Assembly: GCA_016708305.1 (NCBI GenBank)
Contig: JADJGB010000008.1
Span: forward strand, 1,364,001-1,428,000
Reading direction: 5' to 3'
Length of the DNA stretch: 64,000 nt
Source: Sphingobacteriales bacterium
GTDB lineage: Bacteria; Bacteroidota; Bacteroidia; Chitinophagales; Chitinophagaceae
Shown here: in pieces, positions 21,187 through 31,100 of the stretch
How the letters are laid out: every line of letters begins with the position of its first letter
How positions within the stretch are numbered: the stretch's first letter is position 1
Position numbers and translations under genes: made by a program
Notes under the pieces: model-generated
What the model was told of the DNA's origin: nothing
Database searches by the model: none
The model's input: the letters and a program-made list of their open reading frames with translations, nothing else

Positions 21187-21223
21187 ACCCAATGAACTAT
21201 CAATTTAGTAGTAATTCTTCCAT

Positions 21224-21730
21224 TTAATTTTCAAGTAGCTTTTTCTTTTCTGCTTCAAACTCTTCTTTTGTTAATACGCCATCATCTAGTAGTTTTTTTA
21301 GTTTGGTAAGCTCGTCGGCTCTGGATGTTGCGTTAGTTGCAGTCTCTTTTTTCTTATATCTGTCCGGTATTTCAAGCTCTTCAAATTCTATGGCCTGCTC
21401 ATAATAGACTCTCAATTTATCATTACCGACCCCGTAAATATTTTTTCTTCTTATCAAAAAAGTCCCGTCATTAAGTACCTGATAAACATAGTAAGTGCCA
21501 TTGGCTAACGATTGATGCCCTGTATTGTTTTTATCATCCATCCACCCAATCCCCTTTACAGACTTAAATGTGCCATCGTCTTTTTTGCCACTTCCTAATC
21601 TAACAGTATCGCCTAAATGGATAACCCATCCTTGTTTTGTTACAACGCTATCAACCTCCATTTTTTTGCTGAATTTTTGTCCGAACCCAATTGTTGGTAT
21701 TAGCAGTATGATATATAATAGTTTCCTCAT
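21224..21730 (-). CDS. Exported protein with C-terminal SHOCT domain
   Basis: The ATG at 21730 gives a clean signal peptide (MRKLLYIILLIPTIGFGQ); a longer in-frame start at 21772 adds a non-signal-like stretch. A central domain of about 110 residues of unknown type is followed by a typical SHOCT motif at the end (LKKLLDDGVLTKEEFEAEKK). SHOCT is thought to mediate oligomer formation. The gene belongs to the island of small genes that splits the flexirubin minus arm. Confidence 0.7.
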   Translation of the reverse strand: MRKLLYIILLIPTIGFGQKFSKKMEVDSVVTKQGWVIHLGDTVRLGSGKKDDGTFKSVKGIGWMDDKNNTGHQSLANGTYYVYQVLNDGTFLIRRKNIYGVGNDKLRVYYEQAIEFEELEIPDRYKKKETATNATSRADELTKLKKLLDDGVLTKEEFEAEKKKLLEN

Positions 21731-21768
21731 TTGTTTTTTGTTATTTCGAGTTTTTGAATATATTTTTT

Positions 21769-22140
21769 TCAAACAGCCAGGGCGTTTATTATTTTCTCGG
21801 CATCGCTTAACCCCGTTTGTGCAATAGCCGCATTAGGGTTGCCATCATAGCCCATAGACAGATGCAGCGTATCATATACAGCAAGGAAAGGGTATAATAG
21901 TTTTTTATGTTTTTTGGCAATGTTTTGTTTGTACCAATCTACCGTTTTGCGACCTTTTGTTTTTATACCCAATGCCCCATCCAAGGCTACCAGCACGCCG
22001 GTATAAGCAGTATGCCCCGCCATTTTTACGTATTTGGCATCCGTATAATACCCGTCTTTCTTTTTAGCTTTTCGGGTTAGTATTTCTTTGGCGTTGGCTA
22101 TATAGCGTTCCGCCTCTTTTATATGTTCATTTTCCTTCAT
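21769..22140 (-). CDS. DUF5618-like small protein
   Basis: This 123-residue soluble helical protein (EAERYIANAKEILTRKAKKK, AYTGVLVALDGALG, YDTLHLSMGYDG) resembles the DUF5618 family of Bacteroidota, whose function is not known. The helical layout recalls HEPN-type proteins, but no RxxxxxH-type motif is evident. It sits 10 bases from a small membrane protein (22151-22401), likely in one operon. Confidence 0.6.
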   Translation of the reverse strand: MKENEHIKEAERYIANAKEILTRKAKKKDGYYTDAKYVKMAGHTAYTGVLVALDGALGIKTKGRKTVDWYKQNIAKKHKKLLYPFLAVYDTLHLSMGYDGNPNAAIAQTGLSDAEKIINALAV

Positions 22141-22150
22141 ATTGTTTTTT

Positions 22151-22401
22151 TTAAGGCTTCAATAGTTTGTATAGCATTACTATACTTCCTATAACAGTAA
22201 GGATCTGTATAAGGCTAGACCAGTATATTTTTTGAATAAGCCTATTTTCTGTCTGCAAAATATCATGTCTTACTTTTTCTATTTCCAACTTTTTAAAGTA
22301 AAATACTACTTCCTCATGCGTATAACCATGTTCTTCGGCGAACAACAAAGATGTAGCATAATCTTTTTCAAGCATTTTTCTAAAAAATCATCAATTCTCA
22401 T
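22151..22401 (-). CDS. Small coiled-coil membrane protein next to the DUF5618-like gene
   Basis: The main reading starts at MLEKDYATSLLFAEEHGY (22375). A plausible earlier start at 22401 (MRIDDFLEK) is one base out of frame, so the true N-terminus is probably MRIDDFLEK joined to this sequence through an A-run indel. The middle is a charged helix (KKLEIEKVRHDILQTENRL) and the C-terminus is one membrane helix (LIQILTVIGSIVMLYKLL). Such two-gene pairs with DUF5618 appear elsewhere in Bacteroidota (recollection); role unknown. Confidence 0.5.
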
Positions 22402-22704
22402 TTTTATAGCCAATTAACTATCAATTTAGTATATATTTTTTGCAATAATATTACTAAAATATATAGAAAAATTCTCAAATTATCTTACTTAAAGAACTTT
22501 GCTCCCATATTGATCTATCTATTACAAAGATATAAAAAAAAGCACTAATTAAGCAAATAAAAAAGTGACAATAAGATGGCTGAATATACCCAATATAATA
22601 ATAAAGTTAGTTATGGAATTAGATGTTATGGGGCAGGTGGTAACAAAGGCGATATACAAGAATGCTAATAACGAATCTCCCTTACTTGGCATAAAACATT
22701 TCGA

Positions 22705-22757
22705 CGGAGTTAGAAATCTTTGCTTTCAAAACAATAAGATTTCTCCGCTTCGCTCCG
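22705..22757. repeat. Inverted repeat with CTCCGCTTCGCTCCG tail
   Basis: AGAAATCTT near 22711 is the reverse complement of AAGATTTCT near 22735, and the second arm runs into CCGCTTCGCTCCGAAATG, itself a short palindrome. Sequences of this style recur between genes in many Bacteroidota and may be small dispersed elements. The rest of 22402-22841 shows no gene I can support. Confidence 0.4.
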
Positions 22758-22841
22758 AAATGGTTGTTGATGAAAATATAAAATCCCGACAGAACAATCT
22801 TATCAGGATTTCACCTATTGGAAATATTTTTTTACTGCCTC

Positions 22842-23990
22842 CTACACCACTGTCAGCAATGCATACATATAGCTGAACCTGGAGCTTTCGGGTACCAGCA
22901 GGAATATCTTGTCGTCTTTTTTCAGTTTACCGCTATGAAACAACTCGTCCACCATAAAATAAACCGAAGCAGCGCCCACATTGCCCACCGTAGTCAGGTT
23001 TACAAACCATTTTTCGTAAGGTATATGATGACCCAATTTAATGTGCTCTTCGTAAATTTTGTCTTTGAAGAAATTACTGCTCATGTGCGGGCAATACCAG
23101 GTGATGGTATCAGGGTCAAGTCCGCGGCGCTTGAACAGTTCGCGTAGTATTTTGCCACCCAGTGGCACGATATTGGGGCTGAGAAGCTTTACATCCTGCT
23201 TAATGCTGAAAATGGATTTTTCATTCAATTCATGGTGTTCAAATTCCACATAGCTTTTTAAAGCGCCATCCTCTTCCTTTTCGGCTCCCATATACATACA
23301 GGGTTCCATAAAGTCGGCATAAGAAATACCTTCCATCCATTCGATGCGGAGGCTTAAACCTTCCGAAGCCGGTTTGTCTGAAAGCAAAAATGCTGCTGCT
23401 CCATCTGAAAGCATCCAGCGAAGAAACTCTTTGTCAAAACTGATATACGGATTTTCCTCAAGCTGTTCCAGCTTGTGAACCTCATCTTCAAACTGATTGG
23501 CAACTAACGAAACCGATAATCTCTCCGAACCTGATGCAATCGCCTGCCGGGCATCGCCGGTTTTTACTGCCATATATGCATATTTGAGGGCATGCATCCC
23601 TGCGCAGCATACTCCCGAAGGCGAAACAACCTCAACGGATCCTAATTCAGGCAACCAGCCATGCACCATGCAGCCATGCGAAGGCATCAACTGATCGGGT
23701 GATGAGGTGCCGCATGAAAGTAAATCAATATTTTTAATCCCTTCGAAATTACCTTTAAAAAGTTCTTTTATCGCTTCAGCAGCCAACTGTGCATTAGTAT
23801 GGGTAGGCTTTTGGTTTTTATCCAAGGCATAATAACGGTTGGTGATGGCATTGTTTCGCAAAACAATCCTACGGGATTTGGATGGCTTACCATTTATAAA
23901 CCCCAGAAAATCTTCCATTTCATCATTCGATACCGGACTATTGGGAAAATAATGAGATGTGCGTGTGATATATACTTCGTTCAATGACAT
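22842..23990 (-). CDS. darB: DarB-like beta-ketoacyl-ACP synthase III (dialkylresorcinol ketosynthase)
   Basis: This is a KAS III-fold condensing enzyme. In dialkylresorcinol/flexirubin pathways DarB joins two acyl chains to form the ring precursor. The catalytic Cys lies in SPSGVCCAGMHALKYAY near residue 125 and the Asn in LTTVGNVGAAS near residue 343; the His is in WYCPHMSSNF. Length (382) is normal. It is followed four bases upstream by darA on the same strand, the standard pair. Frame intact. Confidence 0.87.
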   Translation of the reverse strand: MSLNEVYITRTSHYFPNSPVSNDEMEDFLGFINGKPSKSRRIVLRNNAITNRYYALDKNQKPTHTNAQLAAEAIKELFKGNFEGIKNIDLLSCGTSSPDQLMPSHGCMVHGWLPELGSVEVVSPSGVCCAGMHALKYAYMAVKTGDARQAIASGSERLSVSLVANQFEDEVHKLEQLEENPYISFDKEFLRWMLSDGAAAFLLSDKPASEGLSLRIEWMEGISYADFMEPCMYMGAEKEEDGALKSYVEFEHHELNEKSIFSIKQDVKLLSPNIVPLGGKILRELFKRRGLDPDTITWYCPHMSSNFFKDKIYEEHIKLGHHIPYEKWFVNLTTVGNVGAASVYFMVDELFHSGKLKKDDKIFLLVPESSRFSYMYALLTVV

Positions 23991-23994
23991 AATC

Positions 23995-24903
23995 TTACTT
24001 TATTTCTACTCCAGAATAATAATTAATTTGTTTCTTAATACGTTTTTGCAAAAATGGCCTAAAAAAAATAAAATCCACTAACAAAATTATCGGCGAAACA
24101 ATAAGTAGTGCAATGGTAATATAATATTTATAAATGGCTAACAATAATTTTCTTTTTTTTGGGAATTTGCGAATAAGATTTACCCATTTTTGAAAAATCT
24201 TACCGGCTTTATGCTCAATAAACATCAGCGAATACTTAACCCTTACAGCCCCTTTTTTTATCAATTCGGGTTGGAGTTCTTCCCATTCGCCTGTTTGCAG
24301 GTATTTATTTACCACTTTGCCAAATACCGATACGTTTTGTATAACTTCATCAGAAACGCCGGGTTTTGGAAAAATGCCCCATTTGCGGTCCTTTCGCCCT
24401 GTACCCATCCAGTGCAAAATGGTAAAATAACTGATGTGATTGGAGTGCATATCCATCAGTGCAATATTTCCCACAAGTTTTGATTCGGCAGCTTTTATAA
24501 GTCTTTTGTTTTTTTCCTGAGCGTTTATCCACATATTCCGACAACCCGAAATGGTGATAACCGATGTGTTTTTTATGATAGATTTAAATTTCTCATCCTG
24601 CATGATGGAATTGAACGGAATACTGGGCGAAAGATTCCAGGGTTGCCAGCCAAGAATAACTAAGTCGTAATGGCTGTGCTTTGTCTCCCAGGCTTCCAGC
24701 GCTGCCGGCACAACTTCTACTGAATCGGGAACAGTATCAAAAAACTGATCGGTCGGCCAGGGAAAAGGAAAGGGGTGCGCCATCTTTACCTCAAGAAATT
24801 CTACCGAATGACCTGCCTCAACCAATGGTTGCGTAAAATTGTCAACAATCTGCTTTAACTGACCCGTTTGCGAATAATAAACCGCTAAAATCATTTTCCC
24901 CAT
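23995..24903 (-). CDS. darA: DarA-like dialkylresorcinol biosynthesis enzyme
   Basis: The N-terminus has a flavodoxin/NADPH-reductase-like start (ILAVYYSQTGQLKQIVDNF), as in DarA, which is thought to oxidise/aromatise the DarB condensation product to the resorcinol. The C-terminal third is basic with hydrophobic helices (YYITIALLIVSPIILLVDFIFF), so it is probably membrane-attached. It is sandwiched between darB (4 bases) and an exported unknown protein (6 bases) in one operon. 302 residues, frame intact. Confidence 0.85.
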   Translation of the reverse strand: MGKMILAVYYSQTGQLKQIVDNFTQPLVEAGHSVEFLEVKMAHPFPFPWPTDQFFDTVPDSVEVVPAALEAWETKHSHYDLVILGWQPWNLSPSIPFNSIMQDEKFKSIIKNTSVITISGCRNMWINAQEKNKRLIKAAESKLVGNIALMDMHSNHISYFTILHWMGTGRKDRKWGIFPKPGVSDEVIQNVSVFGKVVNKYLQTGEWEELQPELIKKGAVRVKYSLMFIEHKAGKIFQKWVNLIRKFPKKRKLLLAIYKYYITIALLIVSPIILLVDFIFFRPFLQKRIKKQINYYSGVEIK

Positions 24904-24909
24904 TGATAA

Positions 24910-25398
24910 TCAATTATTAATATCTTTAAGCGCCTTCGAGCTTTTACTATAATCTGAAATCTGTGTTTGCATTGCCGCAGACAAAGATTTGTAATTTGTT
25001 TTTATTAATTCGGCATCCTGCATAATATTTTTATTGTACCCCAGATTTTTGGGCGCATGTTCCTGCACCATCAGGCGGAGAAACCTGAATTCGGTATTTG
25101 ACGGTGCATATAATATGGCGGCTTCCAATTTTTTATGACCTTTTTTAAATAGGGCCAGCTTTTTTGCCGGCACGGCCAATGTTTCCGCCTTGCGCATCAG
25201 CAAAGCGCCTTCGTAAGCCTCCTTTTCGGCTCCTGAGGTTTTTTGCAGTTGTTTTTGCAGAACATCTATTTGAGATACATTTCCTGAAGCCATTGCTTTA
25301 ATGCAGGCGTTTTTATCTATTTGACTTTGACCTGTTGCCATGAAAAAGGAAAATAGAAAACCGAAAACCAAAAAATATCTTACTGCCTTCTTTTTCAT
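24910..25398 (-). CDS. Exported unknown protein, first gene of the darAB operon
   Basis: A signal peptide (FLVFGFLFSFFMATGQ) is followed by an all-helical domain of about 135 residues (KNACIKAMASGNVSQIDVLQ, KKLEAAILYAPSNTEFRFLR). I do not recognise a named family. It lies six bases upstream of darA and carries the operon promoter, so a role in making or placing the pigment is likely but unproven. Confidence 0.65.
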   Translation of the reverse strand: MKKKAVRYFLVFGFLFSFFMATGQSQIDKNACIKAMASGNVSQIDVLQKQLQKTSGAEKEAYEGALLMRKAETLAVPAKKLALFKKGHKKLEAAILYAPSNTEFRFLRLMVQEHAPKNLGYNKNIMQDAELIKTNYKSLSAAMQTQISDYSKSSKALKDINN

Positions 25399-25456
25399 AA
25401 TAAAACTCCCAAAATTAATGATTATCAGGCTAAGAATAGCTAAATTGTATCTGTGC

Positions 25457-25464
25457 CAAAGATA
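25457..25464 (-). promoter_or_regulatory. TAnnTTTG -7 box of the darAB operon
   Basis: TATCTTTG on the minus strand is an exact match to the Bacteroidota -7 consensus, about 60 bases upstream of the first ATG. No clear -33 TTTG at the usual spacing. Confidence 0.5.
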
Positions 25465-25564
25465 ATCCTGCTTCTTTAATTGTTTTTGCGCTAAGTTTCA
25501 ACTATTTAGCCTTTTTATTTAAAATGGTATAATTTTTGACATTATAAACACAAAACTTAATAAC

Positions 25565-26089
25565 ATGATGAAGAAAATGACATTTGTGGTTGCTTTAATG
25601 GCAATTTTCGGTGGTATTCATGCCCAGAGTAGTTATAAACAAGCAATAGGCGCCAGAATCAGTCCGTTATCCGATTATGATATTTTTGCGGGTTCATATA
25701 AAGTATTTCTGGCAGAACCCTCAGCAATTGAATTAAATGCCGGTTTTGGAGGCAACAGAGATTATGTTTCAGGAACCGGCTACCGTTCCAGTTCGTTTAG
25801 TGTGTCGGCTGCGTATCAGCATCACTTTGAAATAGCAAAAGTGAGTGGCTTAAAATGGTTTATTGGTGGTGGCGGTACTATTTTCCATACGGCTTCTACC
25901 TACAAAAGCAGTGGTTATAAAGGTACCGGTGTGGGTTTGTTCCCCACAGGCGGCGCTGATTACAAGTTTAAAAACATTCCTTTAAACGTATCTGCCGACT
26001 GGCGACCCACATTTCTAGCTACTGCGCCCTCTGCATACAGCAGTTTTTTGGGCGACAGGTTTGGGGTAGCAGCGCGTTATACTTTTTAG
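25565..26089 (+). CDS. Outer-membrane beta-barrel protein, paralogue A
   Basis: Signal peptide MMKKMTFVVALMAIFGGIHAQ, then alternating strands rich in Gly, Tyr and Phe and a C-terminal aromatic residue (AARYTF), which is typical of 8-stranded outer-membrane barrels. It is a clear paralogue of the next gene: the segment from GGADYKFKNIPL through SADWRPTF is identical. It lies in the space between the two divergent arms of the flexirubin genes; function unknown. Confidence 0.75.
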   Translation: MMKKMTFVVALMAIFGGIHAQSSYKQAIGARISPLSDYDIFAGSYKVFLAEPSAIELNAGFGGNRDYVSGTGYRSSSFSVSAAYQHHFEIAKVSGLKWFIGGGGTIFHTASTYKSSGYKGTGVGLFPTGGADYKFKNIPLNVSADWRPTFLATAPSAYSSFLGDRFGVAARYTF

Positions 26090-26188
26090 GTAAAATATAT
26101 CCGGTTTCTTCCCTTTTCAAAAAATTATTTTACTGCCATCCCTTATTTTAGCGATGGGGGTTGTAATTTTTAAAAAAATTAAATAGAT

Positions 26189-26196
26189 TACCTTTG
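26189..26196 (+). promoter_or_regulatory. TAnnTTTG -7 box of OMP paralogue B
   Basis: TACCTTTG is an exact consensus match 31 bases before the ATG. The nearest TTG lies about 25 bases upstream, a little far for a -33 element. Confidence 0.5.
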
Positions 26197-26226
26197 TAGC
26201 ATCTTAAATCTTAAAAATTTAACACT

Positions 26227-26751
26227 ATGATGAAAAAAATGATTTTGTTGACAGTTTTGGTCGCTTCTCTGGGTATTGCTAATGCACAAAGCGAATACAA
26301 ACAGGCAATTGGCGCCAGAGTAAGCGGAGCGCTTGGTTATGATGTGTTTTCGGGTTCATTTAAAACATTTATGTCTGAAGCAGGTGCTTTGGAACTCAAT
26401 GTTGGATTTGGGTTTAACAGCTACGGATATTTGCTCAGTAGTTATCGTACATCTACTGTAGGGTTTAGCGGAGCTTATCAGCATCATTTCCCGATTGGTA
26501 ATGTAGAAGGATTGAAATGGTATTTGGGCGGTGGCGCTACTGCATTATACAGTTCTTCCAAATGGGATGATTACAAAGGTTTTAGTTTGGGTGTATTCCC
26601 CACCGGTGGCGCCGATTATAAATTTAAGAATATTCCTTTAAACGTATCTGCCGATTGGAGACCTACTTTCTTCTTTGTTAATCCCGATAAAGGTTTATTT
26701 CATGGTTTTTACCCAAGCAGCGCCGGTGTGGCAGCCAGATATACGTTCTGA
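26227..26751 (+). CDS. Outer-membrane beta-barrel protein, paralogue B
   Basis: Same length (174) and layout as paralogue A: signal peptide ending GIANAQ, EYKQAIGARV start, the shared C-terminal block and final AARYTF. The two differ mainly in extracellular-loop positions in the middle. It has its own promoter and terminator, so it is transcribed separately from the glycosyltransferase operon downstream. Confidence 0.75.
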   Translation: MMKKMILLTVLVASLGIANAQSEYKQAIGARVSGALGYDVFSGSFKTFMSEAGALELNVGFGFNSYGYLLSSYRTSTVGFSGAYQHHFPIGNVEGLKWYLGGGATALYSSSKWDDYKGFSLGVFPTGGADYKFKNIPLNVSADWRPTFFFVNPDKGLFHGFYPSSAGVAARYTF

Positions 26752-26782
26752 TTTAGAGAGTTTTGATTTTCATAAAAATAGG

Positions 26783-26815
26783 AGCTGTCAGCAAATGGCA
26801 GCTTTTCTTTTTGAG
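26783..26815 (+). terminator. Terminator of OMP paralogue B
   Basis: AGCTGTC pairs with GGCAGCT (one G-U) around AGCAAAT, followed by TTTCTTTTTG, 30 bases after the stop codon. Confidence 0.7.
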
Positions 26816-26891
26816 TGGTTTTCCCCGAATGAACTAAAATTGTAGCCGACTTTCAGCCGCAATCTATATTTTTGTTGGTAGAGGAAATTAC

Positions 26892-28103
26892 ATGATGCAA
26901 GGAGAAATGTATAAGAAAAAGTTTGATGCATTAAAAGTTTGTGTCATTATACCCACTTATAATAATGCAGGAACAATATTACAGGTATTAGAAAGTGTAC
27001 GACATTATACAAATAATATAATTGTAGTAAACGATGGATCAACCGATAAAACGGCTGTTCTTCTTCAGGAGATAAATAATATTGAAATCATCAGCTACAC
27101 GCCCAATCGTGGCAAAGGATGGGCGCTGCGTACAGGTTTTAGCAAAGCGATAGATTTGGGCTACCATTTTGCTATCACTATTGACAGTGATGGACAGCAT
27201 TTTGCAAAAGACCTGCCTGTATTTATTGAAAAATTAGAGCAGGAAGGTTCGGCGCTCATCATGGGCGCCAGAAATATGGATCAGGAGAGTGTGCCGGGCA
27301 AAAGTAGCTTTGGAAATAAGTTCTCTAACTTTTGGTATAAAGTGGAAACCGGCATCAAACTACCCGATACCCAAACCGGTTTCAGGCTGTATCCTTTGGA
27401 GCCAATCGGTAAAATGCGGCTTTTTACCCGAAAATATGAATTGGAAATAGAAGTTATCGTGCGATTAGCCTGGGCCGGTGTAAAAGTAGTATCGGTTCCC
27501 ATCACGGTATATTATCCACCGGCAGATGAGCGGGTTACCCACTTCCGTCCGTTTAAAGATTTTACACGTATCAGTGTAGTTAATACGGTTCTGGTGGCAG
27601 TAGCATTTTTTTATACCTGGCCCAGAAATTTTTTCCGTTTTTTCTTCAGAAATAAAAACTGGAAACAAGATATTAAAAACATTTTGTTAAAATCTGGAGA
27701 AACTGACATAAAAAAAGCCAATGCCATTGCTTTTGGCGGTTTTATGGGCATTTTTCCTATCTGGGGCTTTCAGTTATTGGTGGGTATTTCGTTGGCACAT
27801 TTCATGCGGCTCAATAAAACACTGTTTGTCATTGCAGCGCATGTGAGTATTCCGCCAATGATTCCGTTTATCGTTTTTCTCAGTTTTTTAATGGGTAAAC
27901 CATTGATGGGTGAAAGAGCAGTGAATTTGAACTTCACTAACGAATTGACGTTGAAAAGCATTGGGATTCATTTAGAACAATATATTTATGGCGCTATTAT
28001 CCTGTCGGTAATAGTTGCCGTATTATTCTGGATCGTTACCATGCTGTTTTTAAAAAGTTATAAAAAGACAAAGACTCTTTTATCAAAAAGTAAAGAATTT
28101 TAA
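26892..28103 (+). CDS. GT2 glycosyltransferase fused to DUF2062
   Basis: The N-terminal half is a GT-A fold family 2 transferase: CVIIPTYNNAGTILQVLESV, IVVNDGSTDKT and the metal-binding ITIDSDGQH, with a dolichyl-phosphate-mannose-synthase-like end (RKYELEIEVIVRLAWAGVKV). The C-terminal part (about residues 275-400) is DUF2062 with two or three membrane helices (GGFMGIFPIWGFQLLVGISL). This fusion is known from flexirubin and aryl-polyene clusters. It is the first gene of a five-gene operon that runs to 36198; the next ATG is 10 bases on. ATG at 26907 is a possible alternative start. Confidence 0.87.
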   Translation: MMQGEMYKKKFDALKVCVIIPTYNNAGTILQVLESVRHYTNNIIVVNDGSTDKTAVLLQEINNIEIISYTPNRGKGWALRTGFSKAIDLGYHFAITIDSDGQHFAKDLPVFIEKLEQEGSALIMGARNMDQESVPGKSSFGNKFSNFWYKVETGIKLPDTQTGFRLYPLEPIGKMRLFTRKYELEIEVIVRLAWAGVKVVSVPITVYYPPADERVTHFRPFKDFTRISVVNTVLVAVAFFYTWPRNFFRFFFRNKNWKQDIKNILLKSGETDIKKANAIAFGGFMGIFPIWGFQLLVGISLAHFMRLNKTLFVIAAHVSIPPMIPFIVFLSFLMGKPLMGERAVNLNFTNELTLKSIGIHLEQYIYGAIILSVIVAVLFWIVTMLFLKSYKKTKTLLSKSKEF

Positions 28104-28112
28104 ACTAAGGCA

Positions 28113-31100
28113 ATGGGGCAGTTTTTTGGTAATATCTATTTGTTTTTCAGCCGTAAAAAAAGTGGCTCTATGCTTTATTTTTTGTTACACTGGCGGTGTT
28201 CCTGTTTTTTGGTTTGAGGGTGAAGTTTGAAGAAGATGTTTATGCCATCATTCCCAAAGATGAAAAAACCGAAAAATTCGCTCAGGTTTTCCAGAGTTCA
28301 AAATTTGCCGATAAGTTGAGTATTATGATTCAGCTTCGGGATACTGCTCTTACCGACCCTGACAGCCTTACAATGTATGCGGATGTGCTGGAGGAACAAC
28401 TGCAAAAACATGCTGCTCCCTACATAAAATCTATAAAATCCAAAATTGACGACAGTTTTACATTACAGCTTTTGAAACAATTCAGCAGCACCTGCCCGTG
28501 TTCCTTTCTGAAAGCGATTATAAAAAATAGATACGCTTATTGAGCCTAAAAAACTCAAAGAAACACTGGAAAATGATTTGAAATTGCTCAACTCGCCCAC
28601 TGCATTTGTAGTTAAAAATATTATTGCCAATGACCCGACAGGCATTTCTTTTTTAGCGTTGAAGAAATTGCAACAATTACAGGTTGATGATAATTTCGAA
28701 TTGTATGACAGCCATATCATCACCAAAGATGGCAAAACGCTGATGTTGTTTATCACCCCTGCCCATGCTGCGGGTAATACAGGCGCTAATAAGGAATTGT
28801 TTGAAATTATTGATCAGTCAATAGATTCACTGGCGGCCAACTATCCCAATGTGCAGACTTCTTATTTTGGCGGCTCGTTAGTTTCGGAGGGGAATGCCGC
28901 CCAACTTAGAAAGGATACCGGCCTCACATTAACCATTACCATTCTTTTTCTGATATTTTTTATTGGTTATTTTTTAAAAAAAGAGCGCCGTTCCTGATTT
29001 TGGTGCCGGTGGTTTATGGTGTGTCATTTGCGCTGGCTTGTATTTATTTTGTAAAAGGAAGTATTTCCGTAATCGCATTGGGGACGGGATCAATTGTATT
29101 GGGCATTGCAGTTAATTACTCGCTCCATGTATTTAACCATGCCCGCCATGCCAAAAGTATTTTACAGACGATTAAAGACTTAGCAGCGCCGCTCACCATC
29201 GGTAGTTTTACCACTATTGCCGGCTTTTTTGCATTAAGATATGCGGCCTCCGATATGCTTAAAGACCTTGGGCTGTTTGCAGGTTTCAGCCTGATAGGCG
29301 CAGCGCTTTGTTCACTTATATTTTTACCGCATTTTATCGGGATACCTGAAAAAGAAACGGAGCATAAAAATAATATCATTGATAAAATTGCATCAGTGCG
29401 GTTTGAATCCAATAAATGGGCTGTTTGGATAATTCTGATACTATCTGTTGTGTTCTTCCTTTATGCTCAAAAAGTGCAGTTTGAACCGGATATGACACAA
29501 TTGAACTTTATGTCGTCCGAAATAACGCGAGCCGAGCAAAAGATGAACGATATTAGTGGCGCTGCTTTACGCTCTTTATATATTGTAAGTGAAGGAAACA
29601 CATTAGATGAGGCGTTAAGAAAAAGCGAAAAGCTTCAAAATGATTTTGAAGAATTAAAAACTCAAAAACTGATAACAAGCGCAGCCGGAATCTCTACCTT
29701 ATTTTTATCAGACTCATTGCAGGAAACCAGAATCAGACAATGGAATGAATACTGGCAGCCTATCAAGAAACAGAAAATGCTGCAATCTCTTTCCAAGCAG
29801 GCGTCAACATTGGGTTTCAGCAATAATGCCATTCAGAATTTCAATCATTTTTTAAACAAAAATTATACAACTGTTGATAAAAAATCACTTGAAAATATTC
29901 GCGTCAATTATCTCGATGATTTTATTACCGAAGGGAAAAATAATGTTACGGTTGTAAATGTGTTAAAAATACCTGAAGCAAACAGGCAAAAAGTGATTGA
30001 GACATTGGAAAAGAAAGACGGTGCAGTGGTGCTGGACAGGCAATACCTCACACAACGGCTTACCCGGATGGTAAATGACGACTTCAACCGGATTGCGTGG
30101 ATTGTTTCAATATTAGTTGCTGTGGTACTCCTGATAACTTTTGGCAGAATAGAACTGATGCTGATGGCTTTTATTCCCATGCTACTTAGCTGGATATGGA
30201 TATTGGGGATAATGGCTATTGCAGGTATTAAATTCAACATAGTAAATATCATTGTGTCAACCCTGATTTTTGGGTTGGGAGACGATTACAGCCTTTTTGT
30301 GATGGATGGCCTCATTAATGAATACAAAACCGGAAAGAAAAACCTGGCCTCCTACAAGTCTTCGATTTTGCTTTCGGCCATTACAACCATAGCCGGTTTG
30401 GGAGTGCTGATTTTTGCAAAGCATCCGGCATTGAAGTCAATTGCTTTTATTTCGGTTACAGGAGTTCTTTGTGTGGTGCTGATGTCACAAATCCTCATAC
30501 CGTTTTTCTTTTCATTGGTGATAAAAAACAGGGTGAAGAAACAATTTCATCCATGGACGATTCTCAGTTGGCCACATTCGGTTATTTCATTTTTATATTT
30601 TGGATTTGCGAGTATATTACTGACTTTTATCGGCTTTTTTGTTATCAAACTGAATCTTTTAGGAAAAGAAAAGGGGAAACGGGTATATCATTATCTTCTT
30701 TCAAAGCTTTGCGGATCGGTTTTGTACTTGATGGGAAGGTTCAAAAAAAATATTGTAAACCCTTTGAAGGAAAGTTTTGATAAACCGGCAGTTGTGATTG
30801 CGAATCATCAATCATTTTTAGATATATTGACGATGGCAATGTTAAGCCCGAAACTTATTTTATTGACAAATAAATGGGTTTGGAATTCACCTGTTTTTGG
30901 GTGGGCTATCAAGATGGCTGATTTTTATCCGGTGATCAATGGCATTGAAAACAGTGTTGACCTGCTGAAAACACAAACAGACAAAGGTTACTCGATCGTG
31001 GTTTTCCCCGAAGGAACAAGAAGTTCCATTGCTCCCATGAAGCGGTTTCATAAGGGCGCTTTTTACCTGGCTGAGAAGTTACAGTTAGATATTGTACCTG

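Noticed and set aside
22565..22876. 103-codon plus-strand ORF overlapping the darB end
   Set aside because: It runs over an inverted repeat and into the antisense of darB; no domain and no ribosome-binding context.
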